Positions 51,573 to 60,868 of a stretch of 64,000 nucleotides of DNA are shown here, one piece after another. The position numbers and the translations under genes were made by a program. This DNA comes from Prochlorococcus sp. AG-402-A08 (GTDB taxonomy: Bacteria; Cyanobacteriota; Cyanobacteriia; PCC-6307; Cyanobiaceae), in contig QCHH01000003.1 in NCBI GenBank assembly GCA_003279585.1, forward strand, positions 1 through 64,000, given 5' to 3'. How positions within the stretch are numbered: position 1 is the first letter of the stretch; each line of letters begins with the position of its first letter. A model generated the notes under the pieces. The model saw nothing but the letters and a program-made list of their open reading frames with translations. It did no database searches and had not been told where the DNA came from.

Positions 51573-51729
51573 AAAAATTAAACTACAACCTTTACTTTTC
51601 AAGCAACAAATACAAAAAATTGTTTAGATCATTGATTTCATTTCACATCAAGCTTATTAAATTATTTTCCAAGAATTTTAATTTGGTAAGGTTGACTGCT
51701 TAAGGTAAAGAAATAGAAGATATTAGCTA

Positions 51730-52677
51730 ATGACACTAGACCAACTGCGCATCGCCTCTCGCCGAAGCCAGCTGGCCATGGTTCAGACGAACTGGGTACG
51801 AGATGAACTACAAAAAGCACATCCTGCTCTTGCTATCACTATAGAAGCAATGGCTACGCAGGGTGACAAAATACTTGATGTGGCTTTAGCAAAAATAGGA
51901 GATAAAGGTCTTTTCACCAAAGAGCTTGAAGCTCAAATGCTTCTCGGTCATGCCGAAATTGCAGTCCACTCACTTAAGGATTTACCCACAAACCTTCCAG
52001 ATGGATTAATTCTGGGCTGCATCACAGAAAGGGAGGACCCTTCAGACGCTTTAGTCGTTAATGAGAAAAATCAAATCCACAAACTTGAGACGCTACCAGA
52101 AGGGTCTGTAGTGGGGACTAGTTCCTTAAGACGGCTTGCTCAATTGCGATACCATTATCCACATCTTGTTTTCAAAGATGTAAGAGGAAATGTTATTACA
52201 AGATTAGAAAAGCTTGATTCAGGAGAATATGACTGTCTTATCTTGGCTGCTGCTGGATTGCAAAGACTTGGTTTTGCTAACCGAATACATCAGTTAATTC
52301 CAACAGATATTTCACTCCATGCGGTGGGTCAGGGAGCTCTTGGTATTGAATGTGTAAGTGGGCAACAAGAGGTACTAGATATTTTAAAAACACTTGAACA
52401 CGAATCAACATCTAAAAGATGTTTAGCAGAAAGGTCTTTCCTCAGAGAACTTGAAGGAGGATGTCAAGTTCCAATAGGCGTTAGAACGGAAATTAACAAC
52501 GGTGAATTAATTCTTGAAGGAATGGTAGCAAGTTTAGATGGTAAAAGATTAATTAGAGATATAAAAAAAGGATCAGTAAGCTCTGCAGAGAAAATCGGAA
52601 TAGACTTAGCTAATGAATTAAAAGGCCGTGGAGCAGGAGAAATATTAGAAGAGATATTCAAGTCTGCAAGGGCCTAA
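51730..52677 (+). CDS. hemC: Hydroxymethylbilane synthase (porphobilinogen deaminase)
   Basis: This 315-aa enzyme polymerises four porphobilinogen units to hydroxymethylbilane, feeding heme, chlorophyll and B12. [13 protein letters not shown] (about 6-18), [11 protein letters not shown] (about 57-67, catalytic-loop Asp region HSLKDLPT near 79-86), [11 protein letters not shown] and the dipyrromethane-anchoring Cys in [10 protein letters not shown] (about 243) are present. It follows rpoD by about 157 nt. Confidence 0.97.
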   Translation: MTLDQLRIASRRSQLAMVQTNWVRDELQKAHPALAITIEAMATQGDKILDVALAKIGDKGLFTKELEAQMLLGHAEIAVHSLKDLPTNLPDGLILGCITEREDPSDALVVNEKNQIHKLETLPEGSVVGTSSLRRLAQLRYHYPHLVFKDVRGNVITRLEKLDSGEYDCLILAAAGLQRLGFANRIHQLIPTDISLHAVGQGALGIECVSGQQEVLDILKTLEHESTSKRCLAERSFLRELEGGCQVPIGVRTEINNGELILEGMVASLDGKRLIRDIKKGSVSSAEKIGIDLANELKGRGAGEILEEIFKSARA

Positions 52678-52688
52678 ATCATTTATAA

Positions 52689-52706
52689 AATTTAATTAAT
52701 TAAATT
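52689..52706. terminator. AT-only palindrome between hemC and ppa paralogue
   Basis: AATTTAATTAATTAAATT is an 18-bp perfect palindrome of A and T only, lying between the convergent ends of hemC and the second pyrophosphatase gene. It may aid termination in both directions, but A-T-only stems are weak. Confidence 0.3.
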
Positions 52707-53279
52707 AGGATCTATTTCAGATAAGTAACGCTCCTCACAGGATTTTATGATCTGAACTGCTTTTTCAACACCAAAGAAACCATTTACAGTACAAGTTCCT
52801 GGTTTTTTAAGATCCTTGTAATGCTCCCAATAATAAGTTGTTTCATTAATCCAATGCTTACCTAATTGTTCAAAGCTTTGTATGTGATCCATCCTCTTGT
52901 CATCGGCTATTACGCCAATAACTTTGTCGTCTACTTCACCGCCATCATCAAAAGTCATTATTCCTATAATCCTTGCTTCAACAATTGAACCAGGGACCAA
53001 AGGCTCTGTAACATTCACAATTTCGATATCTAATGGGTCACCGTCTTCGTCCCATGTACGTGGAAGACACCCATAAGCAAAAGGGTAGGCCAGAGAAGAA
53101 TATCCGACCCGATCAAGCTTTAGATGCCCTGTTTCAGTAATAAGTTCGTATTTATTTATAGTATTTGAATTTAATTCAACGATTGTATTGACTCTAAGTT
53201 CAGATTCATTGGCAAACGCAGGTAATATATGAAGCAGATTAGGCATTGTTCTGCTAGGTGCTTGATCAAGGTTAGCCAT
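52692..53279 (-). CDS. Inorganic pyrophosphatase, second paralogue
   Basis: This 195-aa family I pyrophosphatase has an N-terminal extension of about 25 residues, then IVELNSNTINKYEL (about 33-46), DRVGYSSLAYPFAYG, the full metal motif DGDPLD (about 79-84) and FDDGGEVDDKVIGV (about 109-122). All key aspartates seem kept, unlike the 36952-37488 copy. Sequence divergence between the two suggests old paralogy or separate origins rather than a recent duplication. Confidence 0.92.
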   Translation of the reverse strand: MANLDQAPSRTMPNLLHILPAFANESELRVNTIVELNSNTINKYELITETGHLKLDRVGYSSLAYPFAYGCLPRTWDEDGDPLDIEIVNVTEPLVPGSIVEARIIGIMTFDDGGEVDDKVIGVIADDKRMDHIQSFEQLGKHWINETTYYWEHYKDLKKPGTCTVNGFFGVEKAVQIIKSCEERYLSEIDPNLIN

Positions 53280-53406
53280 GGTATTTTCTTATGTTCCTAC
53301 ATGGTAAATCAACACAGGAAATGCAAATGGAGTTGTGGCAGATAATTTAGAAAAGTTTCAACAAAAGATATGCCCCAATCAATTCTTTTGTCCATATATG
53401 TCTATT

Positions 53407-54936
53407 TTAATTAGAGATTGTAGAAAGCTTTTCAAGTTTATTATCTAAGTATTCAAGAAAATAAGTTGGTGATAATTTTGCTCCAGAGACCTTCTTTACA
53501 AGTTCCTCTGAATCTAAACTTCTCCCATAATGATGCACATTTTTGCGAAGCCAAACCAATATTTTACTAATTTCCTTAGATTCAATTATATTTTCTATTT
53601 TTCCTAAATCTTCTTCAAGAGTTTGTGTTAGCTGAGCACTAATAAGATGACCAAGCAAATAAGAAGGAAAATAACCAAACATCCCCTCACTCCAATGAAC
53701 ATCTTGCAGACATCCTTCAGTATCATTTTCTGGCGAAACACCTAGAAGATCCAAATACCTTTTATTCCATTCATTCGGAAGATCTTCTACAGAAAGCCCT
53801 CTCTCGAGAAGATCAATTTCCAAGTCAGTCCTAATCATTATATGAAAGCCATAACTGAGTTCATCGGCCTCTACTCGATTCAACCCTGGAGTAAATGGAT
53901 TCAGATTGATCCATAAATCCTCTCCAGAGTGAATTGGAGCACCTGCATTTTCAAAATGATGCCAAAAAGACTTTGCAAATGAAAAGCTCCTAGCAATTCT
54001 ATTTTCCCAAAATAGAGATTGACTCTCATGAACAGCCATAGAGGTTGCTTGACCTAAAGGCCATGCAAACCATTGGTGACTCTCAGAAGGCAAGCCTTGT
54101 TCATAAAGAGAATGCCCCCACTCATGGGCAGTAGCTAATAAACAAGAAAGTGGCTGACCTTTAACTATTCGAGTCGTAATTCGATAATCATCCGGACCTA
54201 AAGTTATAGAGAATGGATGAGGGGACTTAGCTATAGCTGTATTAGAAGGATCCCTAGACCAATCATTTAAAAGTATTGCACAGAGTTTTTCTTGATCGCT
54301 AACTGCTAAATCCCATTTTTCATTCTTTTTGTTGGTGATCAACTCAGCCTTCTGAATCAATTCTGGCAATATTTTCTTTAAAGGTTCAAATAGTTCGCTT
54401 ACACGATTAACCGTTAAGTTCGGTTCAAAAGGCTGTGCAAGTGTCTCCCAGCAACTTCTTTTTTCACAGAGCTGATTGGCTTGTTCTGTTCGTAATGAAA
54501 TTAATTTCTTAAGAGCTGGAGAAAAGCTTTTGAAATCATTATTTTTCCTAGCTTCCTGCCAACACATATAACCTTCAGACTTTGCCGTTGCAAGCTCAAC
54601 AACCAATTGAGGATCCAAACTTTTCTGTCTATGTAAATCTTGCTCAAGCAACTCTATATTTCTAAACCTATCTGTCATGAGTTGTACTTCAAAATCGTCT
54701 TTTTCTTTTAGATTTTGAAGTTCAGCTTTAGCTTCTTTTATTAAAATTTCGAACTGTTCAGAACTTTGTCTTGCATGAAGTTGCTTAGCTAAAAGACTTA
54801 ATTGCTCTCCTCTCCAAGTGGAACCAGATATGGGCATAGATGTATTTTGATCCCAGTAGAGAGTGCTTTGTATAGATCCCAACAACTGCGTATCTTTTAG
54901 GTAATCGCCCAAAAGCTGCCAAGCAGACTTTGACAA
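53407..54936 (-). CDS. M32-family metallocarboxypeptidase (carboxypeptidase Taq type)
   Basis: This 509-aa zinc carboxypeptidase trims C-terminal residues from peptides. The HExxH zinc site is in ATAHEWGHSLYEQG (about 265), with HESQSLFWEN (about 303), YGFHIMIRTDLE (about 362) and YFPSYLLGH (about 430) typical of the family. No in-frame ATG exists upstream of the conserved SAWQLLGDYL; TTG at 54936 is the likely start. A 13-bp hairpin lies just before it and overlaps the putative ribosome-binding region. Confidence 0.93.
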   Translation of the reverse strand: MSKSAWQLLGDYLKDTQLLGSIQSTLYWDQNTSMPISGSTWRGEQLSLLAKQLHARQSSEQFEILIKEAKAELQNLKEKDDFEVQLMTDRFRNIELLEQDLHRQKSLDPQLVVELATAKSEGYMCWQEARKNNDFKSFSPALKKLISLRTEQANQLCEKRSCWETLAQPFEPNLTVNRVSELFEPLKKILPELIQKAELITNKKNEKWDLAVSDQEKLCAILLNDWSRDPSNTAIAKSPHPFSITLGPDDYRITTRIVKGQPLSCLLATAHEWGHSLYEQGLPSESHQWFAWPLGQATSMAVHESQSLFWENRIARSFSFAKSFWHHFENAGAPIHSGEDLWINLNPFTPGLNRVEADELSYGFHIMIRTDLEIDLLERGLSVEDLPNEWNKRYLDLLGVSPENDTEGCLQDVHWSEGMFGYFPSYLLGHLISAQLTQTLEEDLGKIENIIESKEISKILVWLRKNVHHYGRSLDSEELVKKVSGAKLSPTYFLEYLDNKLEKLSTISN

Positions 54937-54941
54937 AGTAT

Positions 54942-54978
54942 TCCATTTGATATTTGTGTAAGCCTAATATCAAATGGA
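54942..54978 (-). promoter_or_regulatory. 13-bp hairpin just upstream of the M32 carboxypeptidase start
   Basis: TCCATTTGATATT (54942-54954) and AATATCAAATGGA (54966-54978) pair perfectly over 13 bp around an 11-nt loop. On the minus strand the 3' arm ends 5 nt before the TTG start, so any purine-rich ribosome-binding stretch (AATGGAA) lies inside the stem. In DNA it could alternatively be an operator. It is not followed by a T run. Confidence 0.55.
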
Positions 54979-55166
54979 TGAAAAGAGATCAGTATTTGAT
55001 CAATTTAAAATAATTTAAGTCATAAGTTCTTAAATAAATTATTCATGATTTAAAAATCAAAAAGGTTATATTATTTAATCTGGTCGGATTAAAAATACTT
55101 TAAATTAATAAGCAAGGAACAAACCTGTTAGTATTTAATCCAGTCAAGTTAGAAAGTTTATTAGAA

Positions 55167-55628
55167 ATGGAACAAATTTTATCAACATTAGATTTCGAGA
55201 CTAAGGGACAAGGTTTTACTGACATAACAAAAGATATTAACAATTGGATCCAATATAAAAAGCTCAAGAAAGGAATACTTCTTATCTTTCTAAAGCATAC
55301 AAGCTGTAGTTTAATTATAAATGAAAATGCAGATATTAATGTTCTTAAAGACCTATCAGCTTTCATGAAAGCTATTGTCCCAGAAGAGGGAATTTATCCA
55401 ATTGAAGGAAGTCGCAAAAAAATAGAGTATCTTCATTCGGAAGAAGGTTTAGATGATATGCCTGCTCATATAAGAACAATGCTTACTTCTAATAATTTAA
55501 GCTTTAGCGTTGTTGACAACAAATTAGAAATAGGCTTGTGGCAAGCAATCTATATATGGGAACATAGAGCATCAAATAAATCAAGGTCATTACAATTGCA
55601 TGCAATTGGTGATTTTGATTTAAATTAA
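55167..55628 (+). CDS. YjbQ/UPF0047 family protein
   Basis: This 153-aa protein matches YjbQ (UPF0047), with [16 protein letters not shown] (about 45-60), MPAHIRTML (about 107) and [14 protein letters not shown] near the C-terminus (here [13 protein letters not shown]). Family members have weak thiamine-phosphate synthase activity in vitro; the physiological role is unclear. First gene of a plus-strand run up to the ABC permease. Confidence 0.92.
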   Translation: MEQILSTLDFETKGQGFTDITKDINNWIQYKKLKKGILLIFLKHTSCSLIINENADINVLKDLSAFMKAIVPEEGIYPIEGSRKKIEYLHSEEGLDDMPAHIRTMLTSNNLSFSVVDNKLEIGLWQAIYIWEHRASNKSRSLQLHAIGDFDLN

Positions 55629-55647
55629 AATTAAACATAAAAAACTC

Positions 55648-55935
55648 ATGGTTTCCTTAATAGAAAAAAATCAACTAGATTCTTTTATAGAAAAGAATCC
55701 TTCTTGGACAATAGATAATAAAGCTATAAAGAAAGAATTTAAATTTGATAATTTCATTGATGCTTTTGGCTTTATGAGTAAGGTCGCTCTTTTATGTGAA
55801 AAAATGGATCATCATCCAGATTGGCAGAATACGTATAATAAAGTTAGAATTAGTTTAACAACTCATGACAAAGGTGGAATCACTACTAATGACATAAAGC
55901 TTGCTGAGTCTATTGATAAATCAATTAATACATAA
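55648..55935 (+). CDS. phhB: Pterin-4a-carbinolamine dehydratase
   Basis: This 95-aa protein has the catalytic KMDHHPDW and [10 protein letters not shown] motifs (about 52-60 and 70-80). In organisms without aromatic amino-acid hydroxylase such proteins may serve in pterin recycling or other roles; related PCD-like folds assist RuBisCO assembly in alpha-carboxysome organisms, but that branch lacks the intact catalytic motif seen here. It lies 19 nt after yjbQ. Confidence 0.93.
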   Translation: MVSLIEKNQLDSFIEKNPSWTIDNKAIKKEFKFDNFIDAFGFMSKVALLCEKMDHHPDWQNTYNKVRISLTTHDKGGITTNDIKLAESIDKSINT

Positions 55936-55959
55936 TTAATTATTATTTGCTACAATTAA

Positions 55960-56976
55960 ATGAATACCAAAGATTACAACCCTAAAGAAAATAAAGCTTC
56001 TAAAACCATTATTCCTATTACTATTATATCAGGTTTCTTAGGCTCAGGGAAAACAACTTTATTAAATCATATACTTACTAATCAAAAAGGTATAAAGACC
56101 GCTGTATTAGTTAACGAATTTGGTGAAATAGGAATTGATAATGAATTAATAATTAAGACTGAAGAAGAAATGGTAGAACTAAGTAATGGATGTATTTGTT
56201 GTTCTATAAATGGTGAGTTAGTAGAAGCAATAGAAAAGTTAATTAATGTCAATAAGAAATTAGACTACATTATTATTGAAACTACAGGATTAGCCGATCC
56301 GCTTCCTGTTGCAATGACATTACTTGGAAGTGAGTTAAGAGATCAAACAAGATTAGACTCTATTATAACTCTAATTGATGCTGAGAACTTTAATGATGTT
56401 GCTTTAGAAAGTTCAATAGGAAGATCCCAAGTAATCTATGGTGATATTTTACTTCTAAACAAATGTGATTTAGTAAATAATAAAAATATAGAAGAAACCA
56501 TAGCCAAGTTAAAAGAAATAAAGAATGATGTGAGAATTTTGAAAAGTATTAAAGGGAAAATTCCTCTTAACCTATTATTAAGTGTGGGTCTATTCGAAAC
56601 TGATCTAATAAATCAAAAAGAATCAGGTCATGATCACTCTCATGAACATGAACATGAACATGAACATGTTCACTCAGAAGAAGATAATAAAATTGAGGAT
56701 TTTCTTTCTGTTTCTTTTCAAACTAAAGAGCCTTTCTCTCTTAGAAAATTCCAATATTTTCTAGACAATCAATTAAATAGTAATGTTTTCAGAGCAAAGG
56801 GTATCCTTTGGTTCAGCGAAAGTGAAAGAAGACACGTATTTCACCTCGCTGGTAAAAGAATTTCTATTGAAGATAGTGAATGGGGAGAAGAAAGAAATAA
56901 TCAACTTGTCTTTATTGGAAAAGAATTAGATAAAGAGGAAGTACTCTCTCAATTAAATGCATGTATTGACAAATAA
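55960..56976 (+). CDS. COG0523 (CobW/ZNG1-type) metallochaperone GTPase
   Basis: This 338-aa G3E GTPase has Walker A GFLGSGKTT (about 25-33), the metal motif CICC (78-81), ETTGLADP (Walker B region) and NKCD (G4). A histidine-rich linker (about 222-237, alternating His/Glu) separates it from the C-terminal domain. Family members hand zinc or cobalt to client proteins; the next gene encodes an iron-type permease and the previous one a pterin dehydratase. Metal identity is not determinable. Confidence 0.92.
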   Translation: MNTKDYNPKENKASKTIIPITIISGFLGSGKTTLLNHILTNQKGIKTAVLVNEFGEIGIDNELIIKTEEEMVELSNGCICCSINGELVEAIEKLINVNKKLDYIIIETTGLADPLPVAMTLLGSELRDQTRLDSIITLIDAENFNDVALESSIGRSQVIYGDILLLNKCDLVNNKNIEETIAKLKEIKNDVRILKSIKGKIPLNLLLSVGLFETDLINQKESGHDHSHEHEHEHEHVHSEEDNKIEDFLSVSFQTKEPFSLRKFQYFLDNQLNSNVFRAKGILWFSESERRHVFHLAGKRISIEDSEWGEERNNQLVFIGKELDKEEVLSQLNACIDK

Positions 56977-57002
56977 TCAAAAATACCAAATTTAAGAATA
57001 CA

Positions 57003-58589
57003 TTGAACAACATCAAATCTACTTCCAAGGCCTTAAAAAAGGAAAAGAATATTCAATTTTTCTATAAACTAAAGGGATTAAATAATAGTCGCCATATATT
57101 AAAATACTTAGTAATCCTATTAACATTTTTTGTTTTATGGCCGTTATTTTCTCTCGCAAGAGAGGGTTTATATGGCATTCAAAAAGGTTCTATTTATTTA
57201 ACGATCTCAAATATTAATGAAATAAAAGGAACACTTTTACTATTAATTTTTTCTCTAACTCTAGGAGGATTTTTAGGTATAGCAAATGGTTGGATCTTAG
57301 CAAATTTCCATTTTAAAGGCAGAAAAGTACTTAGAATTTGCCAACTAATCCCTTTCGCAACTCCAGCTTATCTTTTAGCAGCTACATTCATTGACCTTGG
57401 TAGCATAAATTCCTTCAGGATTACCGGTATGTTTTGGGGTGTAGTAATAATGGCATTCACAACTTACCCATATGTATTTCTACTAAGTTCAGAAAGTTTT
57501 GAGAAAGGCGGAAGAAAACAAATTGAAGCCTGCAGAACTCTTGGGATAGGTCCTTGGAAAAGTTTTTTTAGAATATCTCTGCCAATAGCAATTCCCTCAA
57601 TTACTGCGGGGTTAGCTTTAATGGCGATGGAAATTATAAATGAGTTAGGTGCCGTTCAACTTTTAAATATTCCAAGTATTTCAGCTGGAATAATTGAGAG
57701 TTGGGTAGAGGAAGATGAGCCCTCAGGTGCCATTGTTCTAGCCTTATTTGCTCTGATTTTAGTTTTTCTATTAGTTGCAATTGAACGCAAATCAAGAGAA
57801 AGAAGTAAACGATGGACAGATGGAATAAGTGTTGGAGATTCACCAAAATGGAAATTAAAAGGTATAAATCTATTCCTTGCTAAAGTTATAACCTTGACTC
57901 CTCCAATGCTGACATTGGGCATTCCAATTACATGGGCAATAATAAATATTGACCAAATGCATCAAGGCTTAAATACAGATTTAATTGTATTAACTATTAG
58001 AAGCTTTAGTTTAGCATTAATTGTTTCATTAATAACAATATTTATATCATTGATTTTATCAATTAACAAGAGATGGAATAATAATCAATGGCTAAATATA
58101 TTTACCTTCTTATCCAGTATTGGCTATGCAATTCCTGGATCTGTTTTAGCTCTTGCTCTTCTTTCCTTTAAAGGAAGTATCTGGCAAATAAACATATTAA
58201 GCTTACTAATATGGGGTTATAGCATTCGATTTTTAGCTGTTTCAAAAGGTGGTCTTGATGCTGGCCTTGAAAGGGTTTCACCAAATATAGATAATGCAGC
58301 CATAAATCTTGGTAAGAACTGGTCAGAGGTCCTTTTCAAAATACATCTACCACTCCTCAAAGGGCCTATATTGGTAGGTATACTTCTTGTTTTTGTTGAC
58401 ACAATAAAGGAATTACCACTAACTTTTATATTAAGACCATTTGATTTTGATACGCTTTCAGTAAGAATATTCCAATACGCAGGAGATGAAAGAGTGGCAG
58501 AATCTATCTTACCTTCAATGATAATAATTTGTCTTGGATTAATAGCCTCTTTAGCCTTAATACCAAGCTTAAACAACAGAAAACCCTAA
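57003..58589 (+). CDS. futB: Ferric iron-type ABC transporter permease (FutB/FbpB-like)
   Basis: This 528-aa permease has about 12 membrane helices in two homologous halves, each with an ABC-interacting EAxxLG-type loop (first IEACRTLGIGPWKSFFRISLP at about 177-197, second DNAAINLGKNWSEVLFKIHLP at about 425-445). That layout is the FbpB/FutB iron(III) family. The binding protein and ATPase are not adjacent. It starts at TTG 57003, 26 nt after the GTPase gene. Substrate Fe3+ is inferred from family. Confidence 0.92.
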   Translation: MNNIKSTSKALKKEKNIQFFYKLKGLNNSRHILKYLVILLTFFVLWPLFSLAREGLYGIQKGSIYLTISNINEIKGTLLLLIFSLTLGGFLGIANGWILANFHFKGRKVLRICQLIPFATPAYLLAATFIDLGSINSFRITGMFWGVVIMAFTTYPYVFLLSSESFEKGGRKQIEACRTLGIGPWKSFFRISLPIAIPSITAGLALMAMEIINELGAVQLLNIPSISAGIIESWVEEDEPSGAIVLALFALILVFLLVAIERKSRERSKRWTDGISVGDSPKWKLKGINLFLAKVITLTPPMLTLGIPITWAIINIDQMHQGLNTDLIVLTIRSFSLALIVSLITIFISLILSINKRWNNNQWLNIFTFLSSIGYAIPGSVLALALLSFKGSIWQINILSLLIWGYSIRFLAVSKGGLDAGLERVSPNIDNAAINLGKNWSEVLFKIHLPLLKGPILVGILLVFVDTIKELPLTFILRPFDFDTLSVRIFQYAGDERVAESILPSMIIICLGLIASLALIPSLNNRKP

Positions 58590-58608
58590 AATTGATTAAA
58601 ATATATAT

Positions 58609-59577
58609 TTAAACTTTAAATAATTTTTTTACTGGATAAATCAAAGCTGCCAATATATCAGAAAATGTTGAAACGAGCCGATAGCAAAGCAATGAAGCTA
58701 GGAGAGGTGCTTCTGGCAAATGTGAGCCAAGACTAAATAAAATCACAGATTCAAACACACCTAAGCCTCCTGGTGCCGCAGGGACTATAAGGCCAATTAT
58801 CCATGCCAAGGAAAAGGAAGATATTAATTCACCTTGAGAAATTAGCGCCCCAATAGAAAATGCTTTGATACAACATAAAAAGCCAAGAAATCTGAAAAAG
58901 ATAAATATAACCTCTACAAGTAGTGGCTTATATGGATAAAACATCCTTATTGAAATATTCTGGGTATTTTGTGCTAAATCTCTGTATTCAATATTATCAT
59001 TATTAGTAAAGGTTGTTGCCTTCATTGCCTTCAATTTTTTAATTAGAAATCTTCTAAATGCTGGTAAAAAGACTAAAGTAGATGACCAGCAAAGTATATA
59101 AATAGATATATTTAAACCTCTTAAAGGTATAAGAACAAAACCAGCAACTAGCATTAAAATTGGTTCTAATAAAATAGATTCGATTGATTTTTCATTTGAA
59201 AGTTCTAACCGCAAGGTTTTATATCTAGACACAAAATGCCATATTCCTCCAGGCAAATATTTATATATATTTGTAGCTAAAAATAGTTTTACTATATTCA
59301 ACTTATTAATATTACAACCAATGTTATTAATCAAAAGCTTCCATGCAAAAGCATTAATAATTATACTTAAAAAACTAAATTTAATACCAAACAATAGCCA
59401 TAATATCATTTCACTAGTAATTGTTTGATTAGATAAAGACTCAAAATTTTCTTGTATTGAAGTTCCAAGAAATACAAAACAAACTAATGTTATCAAAAGC
59501 TTTATGTTAATCTTAGAGATCATTACAAAAACAAAATTGTTTCTTTTACTTTGAAGCATTTTTAAATTAAGACTCAA
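58609..59577 (-). CDS. UPF0104 / lysylphosphatidylglycerol synthase-TM-like membrane protein
   Basis: This 322-aa multi-pass protein has about seven or eight hydrophobic segments and the IVPAAPGGLGVFES signature (about 267-280) of the UPF0104/LPG synthase TM family (MprF N-domain-like, flippase-type). The signature and GGIWHFVSRYKT segment are clear. Function in lipid or polyprenol export is inferred. It overlaps larC by 4 bp on the same strand. Confidence 0.88.
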   Translation of the reverse strand: MSLNLKMLQSKRNNFVFVMISKINIKLLITLVCFVFLGTSIQENFESLSNQTITSEMILWLLFGIKFSFLSIIINAFAWKLLINNIGCNINKLNIVKLFLATNIYKYLPGGIWHFVSRYKTLRLELSNEKSIESILLEPILMLVAGFVLIPLRGLNISIYILCWSSTLVFLPAFRRFLIKKLKAMKATTFTNNDNIEYRDLAQNTQNISIRMFYPYKPLLVEVIFIFFRFLGFLCCIKAFSIGALISQGELISSFSLAWIIGLIVPAAPGGLGVFESVILFSLGSHLPEAPLLASLLCYRLVSTFSDILAALIYPVKKLFKV

Positions 59578-60803
59578 AAAGAAAAGCCATCTAATTCATA
59601 AAATTCTGATAATTCAATGAATAATTTCTGACGAATCTCTTCTATTGGAATTCCTGTATTAAAACTTATTTGAGTCAAGTCTTTGTGTTCTATTTTGATT
59701 GAAACTTGTCCATTTGGTCTAATTACTTGTTTAACATTAACTTTTCCAAATTTCGTTTCATGGCAAACTGTTCTTCTAGGAAGTATCCAGCGATTTATCT
59801 TCTTTTCTCTTAATCCAATTGTTGTACTATAATTAAACCAAACTTCCCTAAGTAAAGTTTCATTCCCAAGAGAAACAATAGCTTTTATACATATGCCCTT
59901 TCTATTTTTTTTCATATCAACGGAATAACAAACCACATCAATAGCACCTGCAGATCGTAATCTTTCAGTTAAAATTGCAATATCTTCAGGCGTGGAATCG
60001 TCTATCCAAGCCTCCTGAGAAATTATAGTTTCATAGGCAGGATTATTATTATTATTTTCTTTATAATCTTCATTCATATTTAATAGTAGAACACGCAAAA
60101 AATTAGGTCTAGAAATATTTTTACTCCCTAAACCGATACCAATTTTTTTAATATATATATTATCCGGTAGACCAAATTCATCTACAAAAGTTGCTAGCAA
60201 TGCTATCCCAGTAGGGGTTGTTATTTCACCAAAATACTCTTCATCAAGAACCATTAACGGAATTTTGTTTTGCCTCGCTATCTCTAAAACTGTAGGCACA
60301 GGGACAGGAAGAAGGCCATGAGATGTCGCTATGGTTCCTTTGCCTGCAGGTGGTTTTGAAAAATATATCTTATCTGGATTTAAAAAATCAATAGCGGAGC
60401 ATACATTTACAATATCAAGTATGGAGTCAATTGAGCCTATTTCATGAAAATGAACATCTGAAATTTCTTTACCATGAACAACTGCTTCTGCTTCGGCAAG
60501 AATTTCAAAAACTCTAATAGATTTTTTTTTCACATAATCATTCAAGCTTGAATCTATAAGTAAGTTTTTTATATCATTAAGGCTTCTAAATAATTCCTTA
60601 ACTTGAATTTCTGGTTTTGTACAAACAATTCCTTTTATTCCTTCGCTATTTCCCTCATTAAAATTTACGTAATAATTTTTATCTACATTTAAGCTTACTA
60701 AATTATTCAATAAAATAGAATTCGGGACTCCTAAGTCTAATAATGCTGATGCAAGCATATCTCCAGATATTCCAAGAGCGCAATCGATAAAAATAGATTT
60801 CAT
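59574..60803 (-). CDS. larC: LarC-family nickel insertion protein homologue
   Basis: This 409-aa protein matches LarC (nickel-pincer cofactor biosynthesis, TIGR00299): FIDCALGISGDM (about 5-16), HFHEIGSIDSI (about 122-132) and the C-terminal SSPT-like ITTPTGIALLAT (about 188-199). LarC inserts nickel by CTP-dependent cyclometallation. In Lactobacillus it is made by frameshift; here it is a single continuous frame. No larA, larB or larE is in view. The membrane gene after it overlaps by 4 bp. Confidence 0.88.
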   Translation of the reverse strand: MKSIFIDCALGISGDMLASALLDLGVPNSILLNNLVSLNVDKNYYVNFNEGNSEGIKGIVCTKPEIQVKELFRSLNDIKNLLIDSSLNDYVKKKSIRVFEILAEAEAVVHGKEISDVHFHEIGSIDSILDIVNVCSAIDFLNPDKIYFSKPPAGKGTIATSHGLLPVPVPTVLEIARQNKIPLMVLDEEYFGEITTPTGIALLATFVDEFGLPDNIYIKKIGIGLGSKNISRPNFLRVLLLNMNEDYKENNNNNPAYETIISQEAWIDDSTPEDIAILTERLRSAGAIDVVCYSVDMKKNRKGICIKAIVSLGNETLLREVWFNYSTTIGLREKKINRWILPRRTVCHETKFGKVNVKQVIRPNGQVSIKIEHKDLTQISFNTGIPIEEIRQKLFIELSEFYELDGFSF

Positions 60804-60868
60804 TTATGATTAAATTTATAATCAGTTTTATAAATAGAATACATTTGAATTTATTTTTTAAAATAAGA

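Noticed and set aside
54785-54973. 62-codon minus frame with an ATG inside the hairpin
   Set aside because: It is out of frame with the M32 gene and does not resemble any protein; mentioned only because of its ATG.
55648-55935. Carboxysomal RuBisCO assembly factor (acRAF)
   Set aside because: The protein keeps the catalytic DHHP and THDKGG motifs, so it is a true pterin dehydratase and lies far from the cso operon.
56640-56672. Short tandem GAACAT repeat as a regulatory repeat
   Set aside because: It codes for the alternating His/Glu linker of the metallochaperone GTPase and needs no other explanation.
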